Source: Methylophilus medardicus (GTDB lineage: Bacteria; Pseudomonadota; Gammaproteobacteria; Burkholderiales; Methylophilaceae). From it: 64,000 bases of DNA. Each line of letters starts with the position of its first letter. The first letter of the stretch is position 1. The position numbers were made by a program, and so were the translations under genes. The notes under the pieces were generated by a model. It had not been told where the DNA came from. It did no database searches and saw only the letters and a list, made by a program, of their open reading frames with translations. The DNA lies in NCBI RefSeq assembly GCF_006363955.1, contig NZ_CP040948.1:1054001-1118000 (forward strand), read 5' to 3'. Positions 46,734-54,795 of the stretch are shown one piece after another.

Positions 46734-47066
46734 GTGGCTATTCAGTTTTTACCTATTCTTAAGGCGGTGGCACCTTACATCGCCCAAGTCGCCACTGCGG
46801 CGATCCCCGCTTTTACTTCAAAACCCGAGGCTGCCAAAGTGGATCCCTTGCTAACGCGGCAGATTGAGGAGTTGCAGGCAGCAACCATTCAAAATGCAGA
46901 GTCTATTCATCTATTAGCAGAAAAAATGCAGTTGGCGATTCAGGCCTTAGAGCAAGCGGGCGGGGAGGCGAAGCGGCAAGTCGCCACGTATAAAACCATG
47001 CTTTTTTTTGCGCTCGGTTTGGCCATGCTCACCGCAATGGCCTGCGTTTATTTATTGATGCGATAG
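46734..47066 (+). CDS. Small protein with coiled coil and C-terminal membrane helix
   Basis: A 110-residue protein starting at GTG 46734 after AAAGG. A hydrophobic N-terminus (FLPILKAVAPYIAQVATAAIPAF) is followed by a heptad-like helix (LLTRQIEELQAATIQNAESIHLLAEKM in part) and a C-terminal helix (MLFFALGLAMLTAMACVYLL). I recognise no family. The layout resembles small holin-like or membrane-fusion proteins, but nothing supports a specific role. Confidence 0.65.
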   Translation: MAIQFLPILKAVAPYIAQVATAAIPAFTSKPEAAKVDPLLTRQIEELQAATIQNAESIHLLAEKMQLAIQALEQAGGEAKRQVATYKTMLFFALGLAMLTAMACVYLLMR

Positions 47067-47094
47067 TGAAGGGTGTTCAGGGAGCGTTGCAAGT

Positions 47095-47463
47095 ATGTCA
47101 AATTTAAGTGTCACGGAAATTAAGGCATTTGTTCCAGCAAAACAGTTTGCGTTATCCAGGCAGTTTTATCTCGATCTTGGCTTTAGTCTGGCGTCAGAAG
47201 GCGGCGGTGTTGCTTACTTTCATATTGGGGATGCTAGCTTTTTATTACAGGATTTTTGTGCGGATAACCTTGCCGAAAATTTTATGATGCATTTGCTGGT
47301 GCAAGATGTGGATGCCTGGTGGCAGCAGATAACGCAAAGCGGCATTGTTGAAAAATACGGCGTCAAACTGTCGCCGATCCAGCTGCAGCCGTGGGGGATG
47401 CGCGATTTTTGTATCGCCGATCCGTCAGGGGTGTTGTGGCGCATTGGTCAAAATGTCGATTAA
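47095..47463 (+). CDS. VOC-family (glyoxalase/bleomycin resistance-like) protein
   Basis: A 122-residue single vicinal-oxygen-chelate protein. Two beta-alpha-beta-beta-beta units are visible (IKAFVPAKQFALSRQFYLDLGFSL in part, and LLVQDVDAWWQQI). The closing strand GMRDFCIADPSGVLWRIGQ carries the usual DPDG-like turn (DPSG). It could be a drug-binding or metalloenzyme VOC protein; substrate unknown. It follows the coiled-coil gene by 28 bases. Single VOC genes are common integron-cassette cargo. Confidence 0.88.
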   Translation: MSNLSVTEIKAFVPAKQFALSRQFYLDLGFSLASEGGGVAYFHIGDASFLLQDFCADNLAENFMMHLLVQDVDAWWQQITQSGIVEKYGVKLSPIQLQPWGMRDFCIADPSGVLWRIGQNVD

Positions 47464-47529
47464 CCTGCCGTTGTATGTGCTGTTTTTGTCGTGCTGACAT
47501 GATCGATTGGGCGAGCGAGGATGCGTGAG

Positions 47530-47958
47530 ATGGCGAGTTATTGGTTATGGTGGGCACTCCTGTCTGCCAGTTTTGCTGCATTGACAGCGATTTTGGCCAA
47601 AGTGGGGATGCAAGGGCTGGATACCGATTTTGCCACGCTGATCCGAACCTTATGCATTACGCTGGTGTTAGTGCCGTTTGTTTGGCTGACCGGCAAATGG
47701 CGTAATCCATTCACTTTGCCGCCACGTGCATTGCTATTTCTGGGTTTGTCTGCCTTGGCGACTGGGGCTTCTTGACTGTGTTATTTTCGCGCCTTACAAC
47801 TGGGTGATGCTTCTAAAGTGGCGCCGGTCGATAAACTCAGTCTGGTGCTGGTCGCAGTGTTTGCAGGCCTGTTTTTGGGTGAACGCTTAAACAGTCGTGA
47901 ATGGTTAGCCCTCGCCTTGGTGGTCATCGGGGTGGTTTTAGTAGCGATAAAACGTTAA
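47530..47958 (+). pseudogene. EamA/DMT-family transporter interrupted by an in-frame TGA
   Basis: The coding frame gives a four-helix half-size EamA protein of 142 codons: SYWLWWALLSASFAALTAIL, then DFATLIRTLCITLVLVPF, then RALLFLGLSALATGAS, and after the break LCYFRALQLGDASKVAPVDK and LALALVVIGVVLVAI. The break is a single TGA at 47773-47775, exactly where relatives have Trp in GASWLCYFRALQLG. A TGG to TGA change explains it; the rest of the frame is intact to the TAA at 47958. So it is either a recent nonsense pseudogene, a readthrough case or a sequence error. An ATG at 47521 adds three codons. Confidence 0.85.
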
Positions 47959-48040
47959 TTGCGCCTGAGTCCGATAGCTCAATGTGGCTATTGCAACGCG
48001 AACAAATTCGGTTATAAATGAGGTTGACCTAGTCCACGCG

Positions 48041-48059
48041 GCCCTTCAGGGGCTTTTTT
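48041..48059 (+). terminator. Terminator after the broken EamA gene
   Basis: GCCC/GGGC stem with a TTCAG loop (48041-48053), followed by six T residues. Confidence 0.7.
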
Positions 48060-48158
48060 ATTCAGCGCGGGTGGTTGGCAACACCAATGCCATGGTCATG
48101 AAATGACACTTGTTTCAATGCATAGCCTGTTTTTATGCGCAAGGATGGTAAACCGAAG

Positions 48159-48797
48159 ATGTTAGACCGAAGCCTGTTCAATCGTTATGTTTTGCTCGCC
48201 GGCCTGATCGCATGCCTAGTGGGCTGTTGCGGCACCGTGCCCAGCACGATCACGCAGCCCCCGGCTGTGAAATCAAAATCAGCATCCAATGCGGCTTTGC
48301 ATGTGATTGGTGTGCATCAAGGCCCACGCGGCCGCAGTATGGATCAGCGCGTAAATTTGGCGCAGTGCCAGGCTTTGCGCAATCAAGCGAAGCAGGCGCA
48401 ATTGTTATCTCCTGACGCTTGTTTGGCGGATGTGCATCAAGCATACGATGCACGCACCATTACTGTGAATATCACGGACGATTCACAGCCGATTATTTTA
48501 GGTTTAATGGCCTATGAGGCCGTTAACTGGCAGATCTCTACCACACCGGGCGTGGTGATTGAGAGGGTGATTGTGGCCGGATATCATCAACCGCAGGTGC
48601 AGGGGGTCGGCGATGTGCAGGTTGACGTGTATAGTTATGACAACAGCCCGTGTCCGCGTTGTGTCCAAAAAGGGCGCTTTTTTTATGCTTATGAGCGGGT
48701 ACCGCTTGAAATGGAACTGGCGGCGGGTGTTAGGGCGAGTTCATTTCAAGGGAATTACACCGGTGGTAGCTATCAAATATTTAAAGGCATGCAATAA
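48159..48797 (+). CDS. Putative lipoprotein of unknown function
   Basis: A 212-residue protein with a lipobox LVGCC at about residues 20-24 after a basic start and a hydrophobic stretch (YVLLAGLIACLVGC). An in-frame ATG at 48135 would add eight residues but lacks a ribosome site. The mature part has Pro/Ser-rich sequence, then beta-rich blocks (RTITVNITDDSQPIILGLM, then WQISTTPGVVIERVIVAGYH). A CPRC pair (SPCPRCVQKG) could bind metal or form a disulfide. I do not recognise the family. It stands among small accessory genes. Confidence 0.7.
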   Translation: MLDRSLFNRYVLLAGLIACLVGCCGTVPSTITQPPAVKSKSASNAALHVIGVHQGPRGRSMDQRVNLAQCQALRNQAKQAQLLSPDACLADVHQAYDARTITVNITDDSQPIILGLMAYEAVNWQISTTPGVVIERVIVAGYHQPQVQGVGDVQVDVYSYDNSPCPRCVQKGRFFYAYERVPLEMELAAGVRASSFQGNYTGGSYQIFKGMQ

Positions 48798-48857
48798 CGT
48801 AAGCCGTCATCTGTTGGCGGCTGATCTTTGGGTTGTTGTAGGGTCAGGGGGTCGCGT

Positions 48858-49085
48858 ATGTTGCGTGCGTTAATGGCAGCGTTGGCGATCTTGCACCTTG
48901 GGCCGGGCTTCGCTTTTTTGGTGGTTGCATTTGCTTGTGAAGATTCGTTTTCATACTTTCAATCTGCTTGTCAGCAAGACGCATTTAGCGCATTTGTCCG
49001 ATTGACTTTCATGGCCTGGGCGGCTTTAATAACTGGGTTGATGGTAAAAATAATAGTTACAAAATACATTAATAAAATTAATTAA
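48858..49085 (+). CDS. Small two-helix membrane protein
   Basis: A 75-residue protein with two hydrophobic helices (ALMAALAILHLGPGFAFLVVAF and FMAWAALITGLMVKIIV, each quoted in part). Two Cys lie between them. The start is taken at ATG 48858 with a GGGG-rich region upstream. It may be real because the two helices are well formed and it is followed by an AT-rich gap, but no family is known to me. Confidence 0.5.
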   Translation: MLRALMAALAILHLGPGFAFLVVAFACEDSFSYFQSACQQDAFSAFVRLTFMAWAALITGLMVKIIVTKYINKIN

Positions 49086-49184
49086 TTAACTGATTTATAT
49101 ATAAAAATTATAAAATTATTTTAGTTTAAAAAACTTTTTATAGATGGGGGACTCGTAAAATTAAAACGTGAATGGAGTCTTGTT

Positions 49185-50462
49185 TTGTATGATCTCAATC
49201 AGCGATGGCCCATCGCTTCTAACCTATCTGGCTTATTGAGAGCCATTCGAGTAGGGTGTCTAACCGCAGTTTTATCCGTCCAGACATTCGCCGCAAGTGA
49301 TGATGTGGTGCCTAAATTATTGCTCTCCGGTAGCGACGCGGCAGCGGTTGAAAAAGCCCCTGAACCTGCCCGAATTAGCTCGGTATTTGGCACGCAACCG
49401 CTCAAAGAATATAAATTACCTTTTGAGGACCAATATCCCACCGGACCTTTCGAGCGTTTGGACAAAAAGCTGTTTTTATTTATCAGCAAGTGTGGCGAGG
49501 TATTTTTCGTGCGCCACAACGAGGCCATGGAGCTGGTGAAACCTGGTAAGTCTTTGGCAAAGTATATCCCCGGTAGCGAGACCTCGGCCGATGAGAGTAG
49601 TAGTAAGCAACTGGTCTATTGCCGAGAGTTGTCTGGTGTCAAAGATTCGTTATTGGTCGGCAAGACACTTTATGTAGCATATACCGCCTGGGACGAGGCC
49701 AGCAACGGCGTGCGACTGGCGGTGAGTGAGTTTGAGGTCGACATCGAAAATAGCGAAGTCAGTTTTAACCGCGAGATTTATATCAGCCGTCCGGCAATCA
49801 AAGAGCCTATTTTGGGCCATCAGGTGGGCGGCAAACTGGCGCTGGGTGAGAATGAGCGCACCCTGTATTTGAGCATCGGTGATTTTTCTAAGCCTGACCG
49901 CGTGCAAGATAAAACGACCTCATTAGGCAAAGTGGTGCGGGTGGATCTGCAACGCCTCAATGCGGAAGTGTACGCTTCAGGGTTTCGCTCACCTTCGGGT
50001 GGCTTGTATTTTGACCGTGAAAGCAATGAGTTGTGGCTCACGGATCATGGCCCGCGTGGGGGTGACGAAATTAACTTGGTGAAACGTGGTAAAAACTATG
50101 GCTGGCCGGTGGTCAGTTATGGCACCATTTATGAGCGCGATGGGATGAGTGGCTACTATGGCAATAAGTTTAACAGCCATGAGGGCCATGAAAAGCCCAT
50201 GATGACTTTTGTACCTTCGATTGGCATCGGTCCGCTGGTGAAATATCCCTCTAGCGGGCGTAATGACTTTTGGGACAATGACTTGTTTGTGGCGGGCATG
50301 GGCAATACCACCTTGTATCGCGTGCGCAAAGAGGGCACAACCCTGGTTTATGCTGAGCCCGTACTCAGTGGCTATCGCATCCGAGCTATTCAGATAGATC
50401 AAAACGGCACCTTTTATTTGAAGACCGACCATAATCAGCTGTTGATTTCCGAGCAAGAGTAA
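49185..50462 (+). CDS. PQQ-dependent sugar dehydrogenase-like protein (GSDH family)
   Basis: A 425-residue secreted protein with a six-bladed propeller of the soluble quinoprotein glucose dehydrogenase family. A TTG start at 49185 is preceded by GGAG. A basic, hydrophobic segment ending in TFAAS near residue 37 looks like a Sec signal. The family core is clear: GGKLALGENERTLYLSIGD, ASGFRSPSGGLYFD, LWLTDHGPRGGDEINL, KRGKNYGWPVVSYG. The likely PQQ/Ca site residues are in DHGPRGGDEIN. The substrate is unknown; aldose or polysaccharide oxidation is inferred. A PQQ enzyme fits a methylotroph that already makes PQQ for XoxF. Confidence 0.88.
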   Translation: MYDLNQRWPIASNLSGLLRAIRVGCLTAVLSVQTFAASDDVVPKLLLSGSDAAAVEKAPEPARISSVFGTQPLKEYKLPFEDQYPTGPFERLDKKLFLFISKCGEVFFVRHNEAMELVKPGKSLAKYIPGSETSADESSSKQLVYCRELSGVKDSLLVGKTLYVAYTAWDEASNGVRLAVSEFEVDIENSEVSFNREIYISRPAIKEPILGHQVGGKLALGENERTLYLSIGDFSKPDRVQDKTTSLGKVVRVDLQRLNAEVYASGFRSPSGGLYFDRESNELWLTDHGPRGGDEINLVKRGKNYGWPVVSYGTIYERDGMSGYYGNKFNSHEGHEKPMMTFVPSIGIGPLVKYPSSGRNDFWDNDLFVAGMGNTTLYRVRKEGTTLVYAEPVLSGYRIRAIQIDQNGTFYLKTDHNQLLISEQE

Positions 50463-50646
50463 CCATGTTGTCTATCACGCATGTTGTGATGCGTTGGGCA
50501 CGAGGTTAATCACTTCACTGAAAGCGTTTTTTAAAACATAGAGACAGGGCGCCAATAAATGACGATGTGGGTATTTGGAAACACAAGGAAAAAGAATCTC
50601 CTTACGACTGACCGCGCGTCGTTTGCCACGATTGCGCAGGTGGGCG

Positions 50647-51036
50647 ATGCCTATTAGTTTTCGTGCGGCATCTCTGCTTGTCGGATTGACCGGTGCTGCA
50701 ATCGCCATTGGCTTCGAGTGGTATGCAGCCACCGGCTGGCTGTTTTTAACCGAGCGCACAGGCCTATTGATTACCCTCTGGACAATGCTGCCGTATGTGA
50801 TGATGTCGCTTGGGGGCTATTTTTTTCATCGACGTGATATTCAAAAGCATTGGCTGAGTTTTTGTGCATTTGAGGTGCTGGTGGTTGCCTGGATCTATTT
50901 ACAGACCATTGTGATTTATCCCGATCCGCAAGGCGCTTTAATCTTTTTATTTTTGCCTTTGTTGCAAGCGGGCCTGAATCTGGCGGTAGGGGTGGTTTTT
51001 TACTACCTGCAATACCGAAGTGATCAACAGCATTGA
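50647..51036 (+). CDS. Small integral membrane protein
   Basis: A 129-residue protein with about four hydrophobic helices (SFRAASLLVGLTGAAIAIGF, then LLITLWTMLPYVMMSLGGY, then FEVLVVAWIYLQTIVIY, then ALIFLFLPLLQAGLNLAVGV). The start at 50647 is chosen because the in-frame extension to 50575 is Arg-rich and unlike a membrane leader. No family is recognised. It precedes the YnfA-like gene by about 100 bases. Confidence 0.65.
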   Translation: MPISFRAASLLVGLTGAAIAIGFEWYAATGWLFLTERTGLLITLWTMLPYVMMSLGGYFFHRRDIQKHWLSFCAFEVLVVAWIYLQTIVIYPDPQGALIFLFLPLLQAGLNLAVGVVFYYLQYRSDQQH

Positions 51037-51137
51037 TTGCGTCTATGAATTCCCCCACTAAAAGTAGATGTTCGCCAAGAATTGGAGGGCTCACATCCAA
51101 ACCATCCCAAACAGGATGGCTGCAATAGGAGTCGTCT

Positions 51138-51464
51138 TTGATTAAAACTTTATTTTTATTTGTGTTGACTGCGCTGGCAGAGATTATCGGTTGTTATTTG
51201 CCCTATCTTTGGCTGAGAGAGGGGAAGAGTGCTTGGCTGTTACTGCCAGCAGCGATCAGTTTGGCGCTGTTCGCCTGGTTGTTGAGCCTGCATCCAACCG
51301 CTGCCGGTCGAGTGTATGCCGCTTATGGGGGCGTTTATATTGGTGTTGCTATTGTCTGGTTATGGCTGGTTGAGGGCGTCCGTCCCTCGGGCTGGGACAT
51401 GCTAGGCACCGCGGTTGCGATGCTAGGCATGGCGATCATTATGTTTGCACCAAGGCCCGTATGA
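51138..51464 (+). CDS. YnfA-family (UPF0060) small multidrug-resistance-like membrane protein
   Basis: A 108-residue, four-helix protein, the same length as E. coli YnfA. Family motifs are [20 protein letters not shown] and [21 protein letters not shown], with [19 protein letters not shown] in the last helix. It starts at TTG 51138 with AGGAG upstream. YnfA proteins are SMR-like exporters of cationic compounds; the substrate here is not predictable. Confidence 0.95.
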   Translation: MIKTLFLFVLTALAEIIGCYLPYLWLREGKSAWLLLPAAISLALFAWLLSLHPTAAGRVYAAYGGVYIGVAIVWLWLVEGVRPSGWDMLGTAVAMLGMAIIMFAPRPV

Positions 51465-51540
51465 GCGTGCTCAAAGACCAAGGTGCCTCAGGTGGTGTTT
51501 AACATGCGTGGTATGCAACCGAATCCAGCGGAAGTGAGCC

Positions 51541-51960
51541 ATGCGCCTGCTAACTAAGCTCATGCGCTACGGCTGGGCAGCTCCCACTAGCCTGTTGGGA
51601 TTACTGATGGCCACCATCTTGCTGATCACCGGTGGCCGCGCAACGCGTGTTCAAGGCGTGCTTGAGGTCTCCGGTGGCTGGTTGGCCAATCGAATCACGC
51701 ATTTAAGTGGCTTTGCAGCGCTCACCTTAGGCCATGTCGTGCTCGGTCATAGCGCAGATTGTCTGCAGCATTTGCGGCTGCACGAACACGTGCATGTGCG
51801 CCAGGCCGAACGGTGGGGCATATTTTTTGTGCCAGCCTATGTGCTCGCGGCATTATGGCAAATCCTACGTGGCAGACACGCTTACAGAGATCACCCGTTT
51901 GAGCAAGAAGCGTTCGCGGCTGAGTCTGCGCAATGCTCGAAGGATGCGCATTCAAGCTAA
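51541..51960 (+). CDS. Membrane protein with a HEHVH zinc-protease-like motif
   Basis: A 139-residue protein with a hydrophobic helix at residues about 15-30 (TSLLGLLMATILLITGG) and a second hydrophobic stretch near 56-70 (GFAALTLGHVVLGH). It has an HExxH motif, HEHVH at 81-85, followed by ERWGIFFVPAYVLAALW. The motif is set in HLRLHEHVHVRQAERWG, and the conserved-looking surroundings suggest a metal site. I do not recognise a named family. It is read toward bamD, with a shared terminator. Confidence 0.7.
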   Translation: MRLLTKLMRYGWAAPTSLLGLLMATILLITGGRATRVQGVLEVSGGWLANRITHLSGFAALTLGHVVLGHSADCLQHLRLHEHVHVRQAERWGIFFVPAYVLAALWQILRGRHAYRDHPFEQEAFAAESAQCSKDAHSS

Positions 51961-51973
51961 ATAGTCACCAATA

Positions 51974-52000
51974 AAAAACGCCAGTCAAACTGGCGTTTTT
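51974..52000. terminator. Bidirectional terminator between the HEHVH gene and bamD
   Basis: Perfect stem ACGCCAGT/ACTGGCGT (51978-51996) with a CAA loop, A tract before and T tract after. Confidence 0.93.
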
Positions 52001-52020
52001 GTTGTTCATGCTAAAACAGA

Positions 52021-52854
52021 TTAATACAAGCTTTCCCAAAATTTCCACCAGATTTTTTCATCTTCGTTAATTTTGCCGCTGATCATCGGGTTTTCAGGGT
52101 AGTTGGTTTTCAGGATACGCAGGGTATCATTTTTGAGGTCCGTCAGATCCATGGCGTCATAGGCGCTCACCATGGTGACCAGCGCATCTTCAACCGAACT
52201 CGAATTGGGATAGGTTTCTAGCACGTAGCGTGTGCGGTTAAGCGCGGCGACATAAGCCTTGCGTTGCATGTAGTAGCGTGCGACGTGCATCTCGTGCATG
52301 GCCAATGTGTTCACCAGATAAATCATGCGTTGGGTGGCATCTTTGGCGTAACGGCTATTCGGAAAACGCTCGACCAGCTCTTTAAACGCATTAAATGACA
52401 CACGCAATGTTTTGGGATCGCGGTCATTAATCTCTTGTTTAGTGTACTTTTCGATAATGCCGCGCTCATTAAAGGTGGCTAACCCTTTTAAGTAATAAGC
52501 ATAGTCAAGGTTTGGATGGTTAGGATGTAGCTTAATAAAGCGATCAACGGCAGCCAGGCACAGCACTGGCTCTGATTTTTTAAAGTAGGCGTAGGCCACT
52601 TCTAGCTGTGATTGCGTGGCATACACGCCATGCGGATAGCGCGCCTCTAGCTTCTTAAAGTAGTCGATGGCTTTGTCAAAGTTTTTATCTACCATCTTCT
52701 CTTGCCCCGCGGCATACAAGCGCTGCTCAGCCCAGCCTTTGGTTTCATCGGGCGGGTTTGGGTTGCCGAAAATGGCGCAAGCACTCAAAGCCAACGCAGT
52801 GATTAAAATAAAAGCACGCGTGAACAGGGTGTTAAGCGGTAAAATGCGAGGCAT
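52021..52854 (-). CDS. bamD: Outer membrane assembly lipoprotein BamD
   Basis: A 277-residue TPR lipoprotein of the BAM complex. The lipobox ALSACAIFG is near residue 23. TPR repeats include DKAIDYFKKLEARYPHGVYA (in part) and CLAAVDRFIKLHPNHPNLDYAYYLKG. The start at 52854 gives MPRILPLNTLFTRAF; an in-frame ATG at 52935 lies within the divergent rluD gene. Divergent bamD/rluD is the usual arrangement, with only 47 bases between starts. Confidence 0.96.
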   Translation of the reverse strand: MPRILPLNTLFTRAFILITALALSACAIFGNPNPPDETKGWAEQRLYAAGQEKMVDKNFDKAIDYFKKLEARYPHGVYATQSQLEVAYAYFKKSEPVLCLAAVDRFIKLHPNHPNLDYAYYLKGLATFNERGIIEKYTKQEINDRDPKTLRVSFNAFKELVERFPNSRYAKDATQRMIYLVNTLAMHEMHVARYYMQRKAYVAALNRTRYVLETYPNSSSVEDALVTMVSAYDAMDLTDLKNDTLRILKTNYPENPMISGKINEDEKIWWKFWESLY

Positions 52855-52901
52855 GTTGTTTAATGTTGTTTTATTTAAGGAAACGCAGGGCATTATAACT
52901 G

Positions 52902-54011
52902 ATGCTGTTTGAAAATATGAAAGAAAGCGCCTCATTACATCTGGTCGTTCCTAGCAATCTCGGCGGGCAACGTCTTGATCTGGCTTTGCAGCAAATGTTA
53001 CCAGACCACTCTCGCAGCCGCTTGCAGGCATGGATTAAAGAGGGGCTGGTGATGCTAGATGGCAAAGCGCCGACTGCTAAAACCAAAGTTTGGGGGGGGG
53101 AGCAGCTAGTGGTGAACCCGCCGCAAAACGCACAAGAAAACGCGTTCGCGCCAGAAGATATTCCGCTGGACGTGGTGTATGAAGACGACACGCTGATTAT
53201 TATCAATAAGCCTGCTGGTTTGGTCGTACATCCGGCTGCTGGCAATTGGAGTGGCACCTTGCTCAATGCCTTGCTGTTTCATTGGCCATTGCTCAAAGAT
53301 GTGCCGCGCGCGGGGATCGTGCACAGGTTAGATAAAGATACCAGCGGTTTATTAGTGGTGGCCAAAACGCTAGAAGCACAAACAAGCCTAGTGCGCCAGT
53401 TACAAGCACGCACGGTGAAACGAGAGTACCGTGCGATTGTGTGGGGGCAATTATGGCGTAACGGCAAGGTGGATCAGCCGGTGGGGCGTCATCCACATCA
53501 TCGCACCAAGATGGCGGTGATCCGCCGTGGTCGTCCCGCCGTCACCCACTATGAGATTCTTGAACGCTTTGGCACCAATACCTATCTGCGTTGCAACCTC
53601 GAAACAGGCCGCACACACCAAATTCGGGTCCATTTGCAGTATTTGAATGCGCCGATGGTGGGTGACCCAATGTACGGCATCGGCAACATCATTCCGCATA
53701 AAATCATGACCCCAGAGCTACGTGAGGTGATTGGCAATTTCAAACGGCAGGCCTTGCATGCCATTAAATTGGGGTTGATCCATCCGGTGACGAATGCGCC
53801 GATGGAGTGGCAGATTGACTTGGCGGATGATATGCGTGAGTTGCTGGAAGCCATGCGTGTCGTCAAACCGGTGGAAGAGCTACCGCCACTGCCTGACTTT
53901 AATGTGGATGAAAATGGCTTGTATGTGGGTGAAGACGATGATGATTGGGACGACGATTTAGACGATGACGCCGCGCTAGAGGATGAAGACTGGGCAGATG
54001 TGGATGAGTGA
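52902..54011 (+). CDS. rluD: 23S rRNA pseudouridine synthase RluD
   Basis: A 369-residue RluA-family enzyme making pseudouridines 1911, 1915 and 1917 of 23S rRNA. It has an S4 domain (GQRLDLALQQMLPDHSRSRLQAWIKEG in part), the catalytic Asp in IVHRLDKDTSGLLVVAKT, and ETGRTHQIRVHLQYL. It ends with an unusual acidic tail at 343-369, with 18 Asp/Glu in 27 residues. A nine-G run lies at codons 64-67 (53092-53100) in a frame that stays open. The divergent bamD and the downstream pgeF (TGATG overlap) support RluD rather than RluC. Confidence 0.95.
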   Translation: MLFENMKESASLHLVVPSNLGGQRLDLALQQMLPDHSRSRLQAWIKEGLVMLDGKAPTAKTKVWGGEQLVVNPPQNAQENAFAPEDIPLDVVYEDDTLIIINKPAGLVVHPAAGNWSGTLLNALLFHWPLLKDVPRAGIVHRLDKDTSGLLVVAKTLEAQTSLVRQLQARTVKREYRAIVWGQLWRNGKVDQPVGRHPHHRTKMAVIRRGRPAVTHYEILERFGTNTYLRCNLETGRTHQIRVHLQYLNAPMVGDPMYGIGNIIPHKIMTPELREVIGNFKRQALHAIKLGLIHPVTNAPMEWQIDLADDMRELLEAMRVVKPVEELPPLPDFNVDENGLYVGEDDDDWDDDLDDDAALEDEDWADVDE

Positions 54012-54739
54012 TGGCCAGCATTCCTTTCATCACGCCTGATTGGCAGGCACCTGCCAATGTGCAGGCCTTGCAAACGACCCGCCATGGTGGGGTGAGTGGC
54101 GGCGTCTATGCCAGTCTGAACCTGGGCGATCACGTGAAAGATCTGCCGCAACACGTCGCGGCAAACCGTCAATTATTGAGTCCTGAGTTGCCTAGTGAGC
54201 CGGTTTGGCTCAATCAGGTGCATGGCACACGTGTGATTGATGCAGCGCAAGCCACTTGCCTGGAATCCGCCGATGCAAGCTTTACCTGCCGCCAGCGGGT
54301 GGTCTGTGTGACGATGACGGCAGACTGTCTGCCCATTTTGCTCTGCGATCAAGCAGGCACCACGGTTGCTGCCATTCATGCAGGTTGGCGTAGCCTGTGT
54401 GATGGGGTGATTGAAGCCACGCTGGGCGCGATGCCTGTGCAAGCTTCTCAGATCATGGCGTGGCTTGGCCCAGCCATTGGCCCGGAGGCATTTGAGGTGG
54501 GGGCAGAGGTCAGAGCGCAGTTTATGGCCCAAGATGTGCAGGCCGCCACCGCTTTTAAAGCGCACGGCGATAAATGGCTGGGCGATTTATACGCCTTGGC
54601 CGGGCAGCGCTTACGGGCGCTGGGCGTAACAGAGATATCCGGCGGTGGGCGCTGCACTTATCAAGAGTCAGACACTTTTTTTAGTTATAGACGCGACGGC
54701 GATACGGGACGCATGGCAACATTCATCTGGCTAGACTAA
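54011..54739 (+). CDS. pgeF: Peptidoglycan editing factor PgeF (YfiH, laccase-domain protein)
   Basis: A 242-residue protein of the DUF152/laccase-domain family. Metal-binding residues are in QVHGTRVIDA, TADCLPILLCD and AIHAGWRSLCDGV, with GGRCTYQESDTFFSYRRDG at the end. Relatives act as purine nucleoside phosphorylase/adenosine deaminase (human FAMIN) or edit peptidoglycan precursors in E. coli. ATG 54011 overlaps the rluD stop. The rluD-pgeF order is conserved. Confidence 0.95.
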   Translation: MASIPFITPDWQAPANVQALQTTRHGGVSGGVYASLNLGDHVKDLPQHVAANRQLLSPELPSEPVWLNQVHGTRVIDAAQATCLESADASFTCRQRVVCVTMTADCLPILLCDQAGTTVAAIHAGWRSLCDGVIEATLGAMPVQASQIMAWLGPAIGPEAFEVGAEVRAQFMAQDVQAATAFKAHGDKWLGDLYALAGQRLRALGVTEISGGGRCTYQESDTFFSYRRDGDTGRMATFIWLD

Positions 54740-54795
54740 AGTGCTCAACAGCGGCATAACTAAAAAAATAATTCTTATGACCTCATCATTCGACC

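Noticed and set aside
46734-47066. Phage holin
   Set aside because: Hydrophobic ends resemble holins, but there is no endolysin or other phage gene nearby.
53582-54172. 196-codon minus-strand reading frame, very Ser-rich
   Set aside because: It is antisense to the acidic tail and catalytic part of RluD. The Ser runs simply mirror Asp codons.
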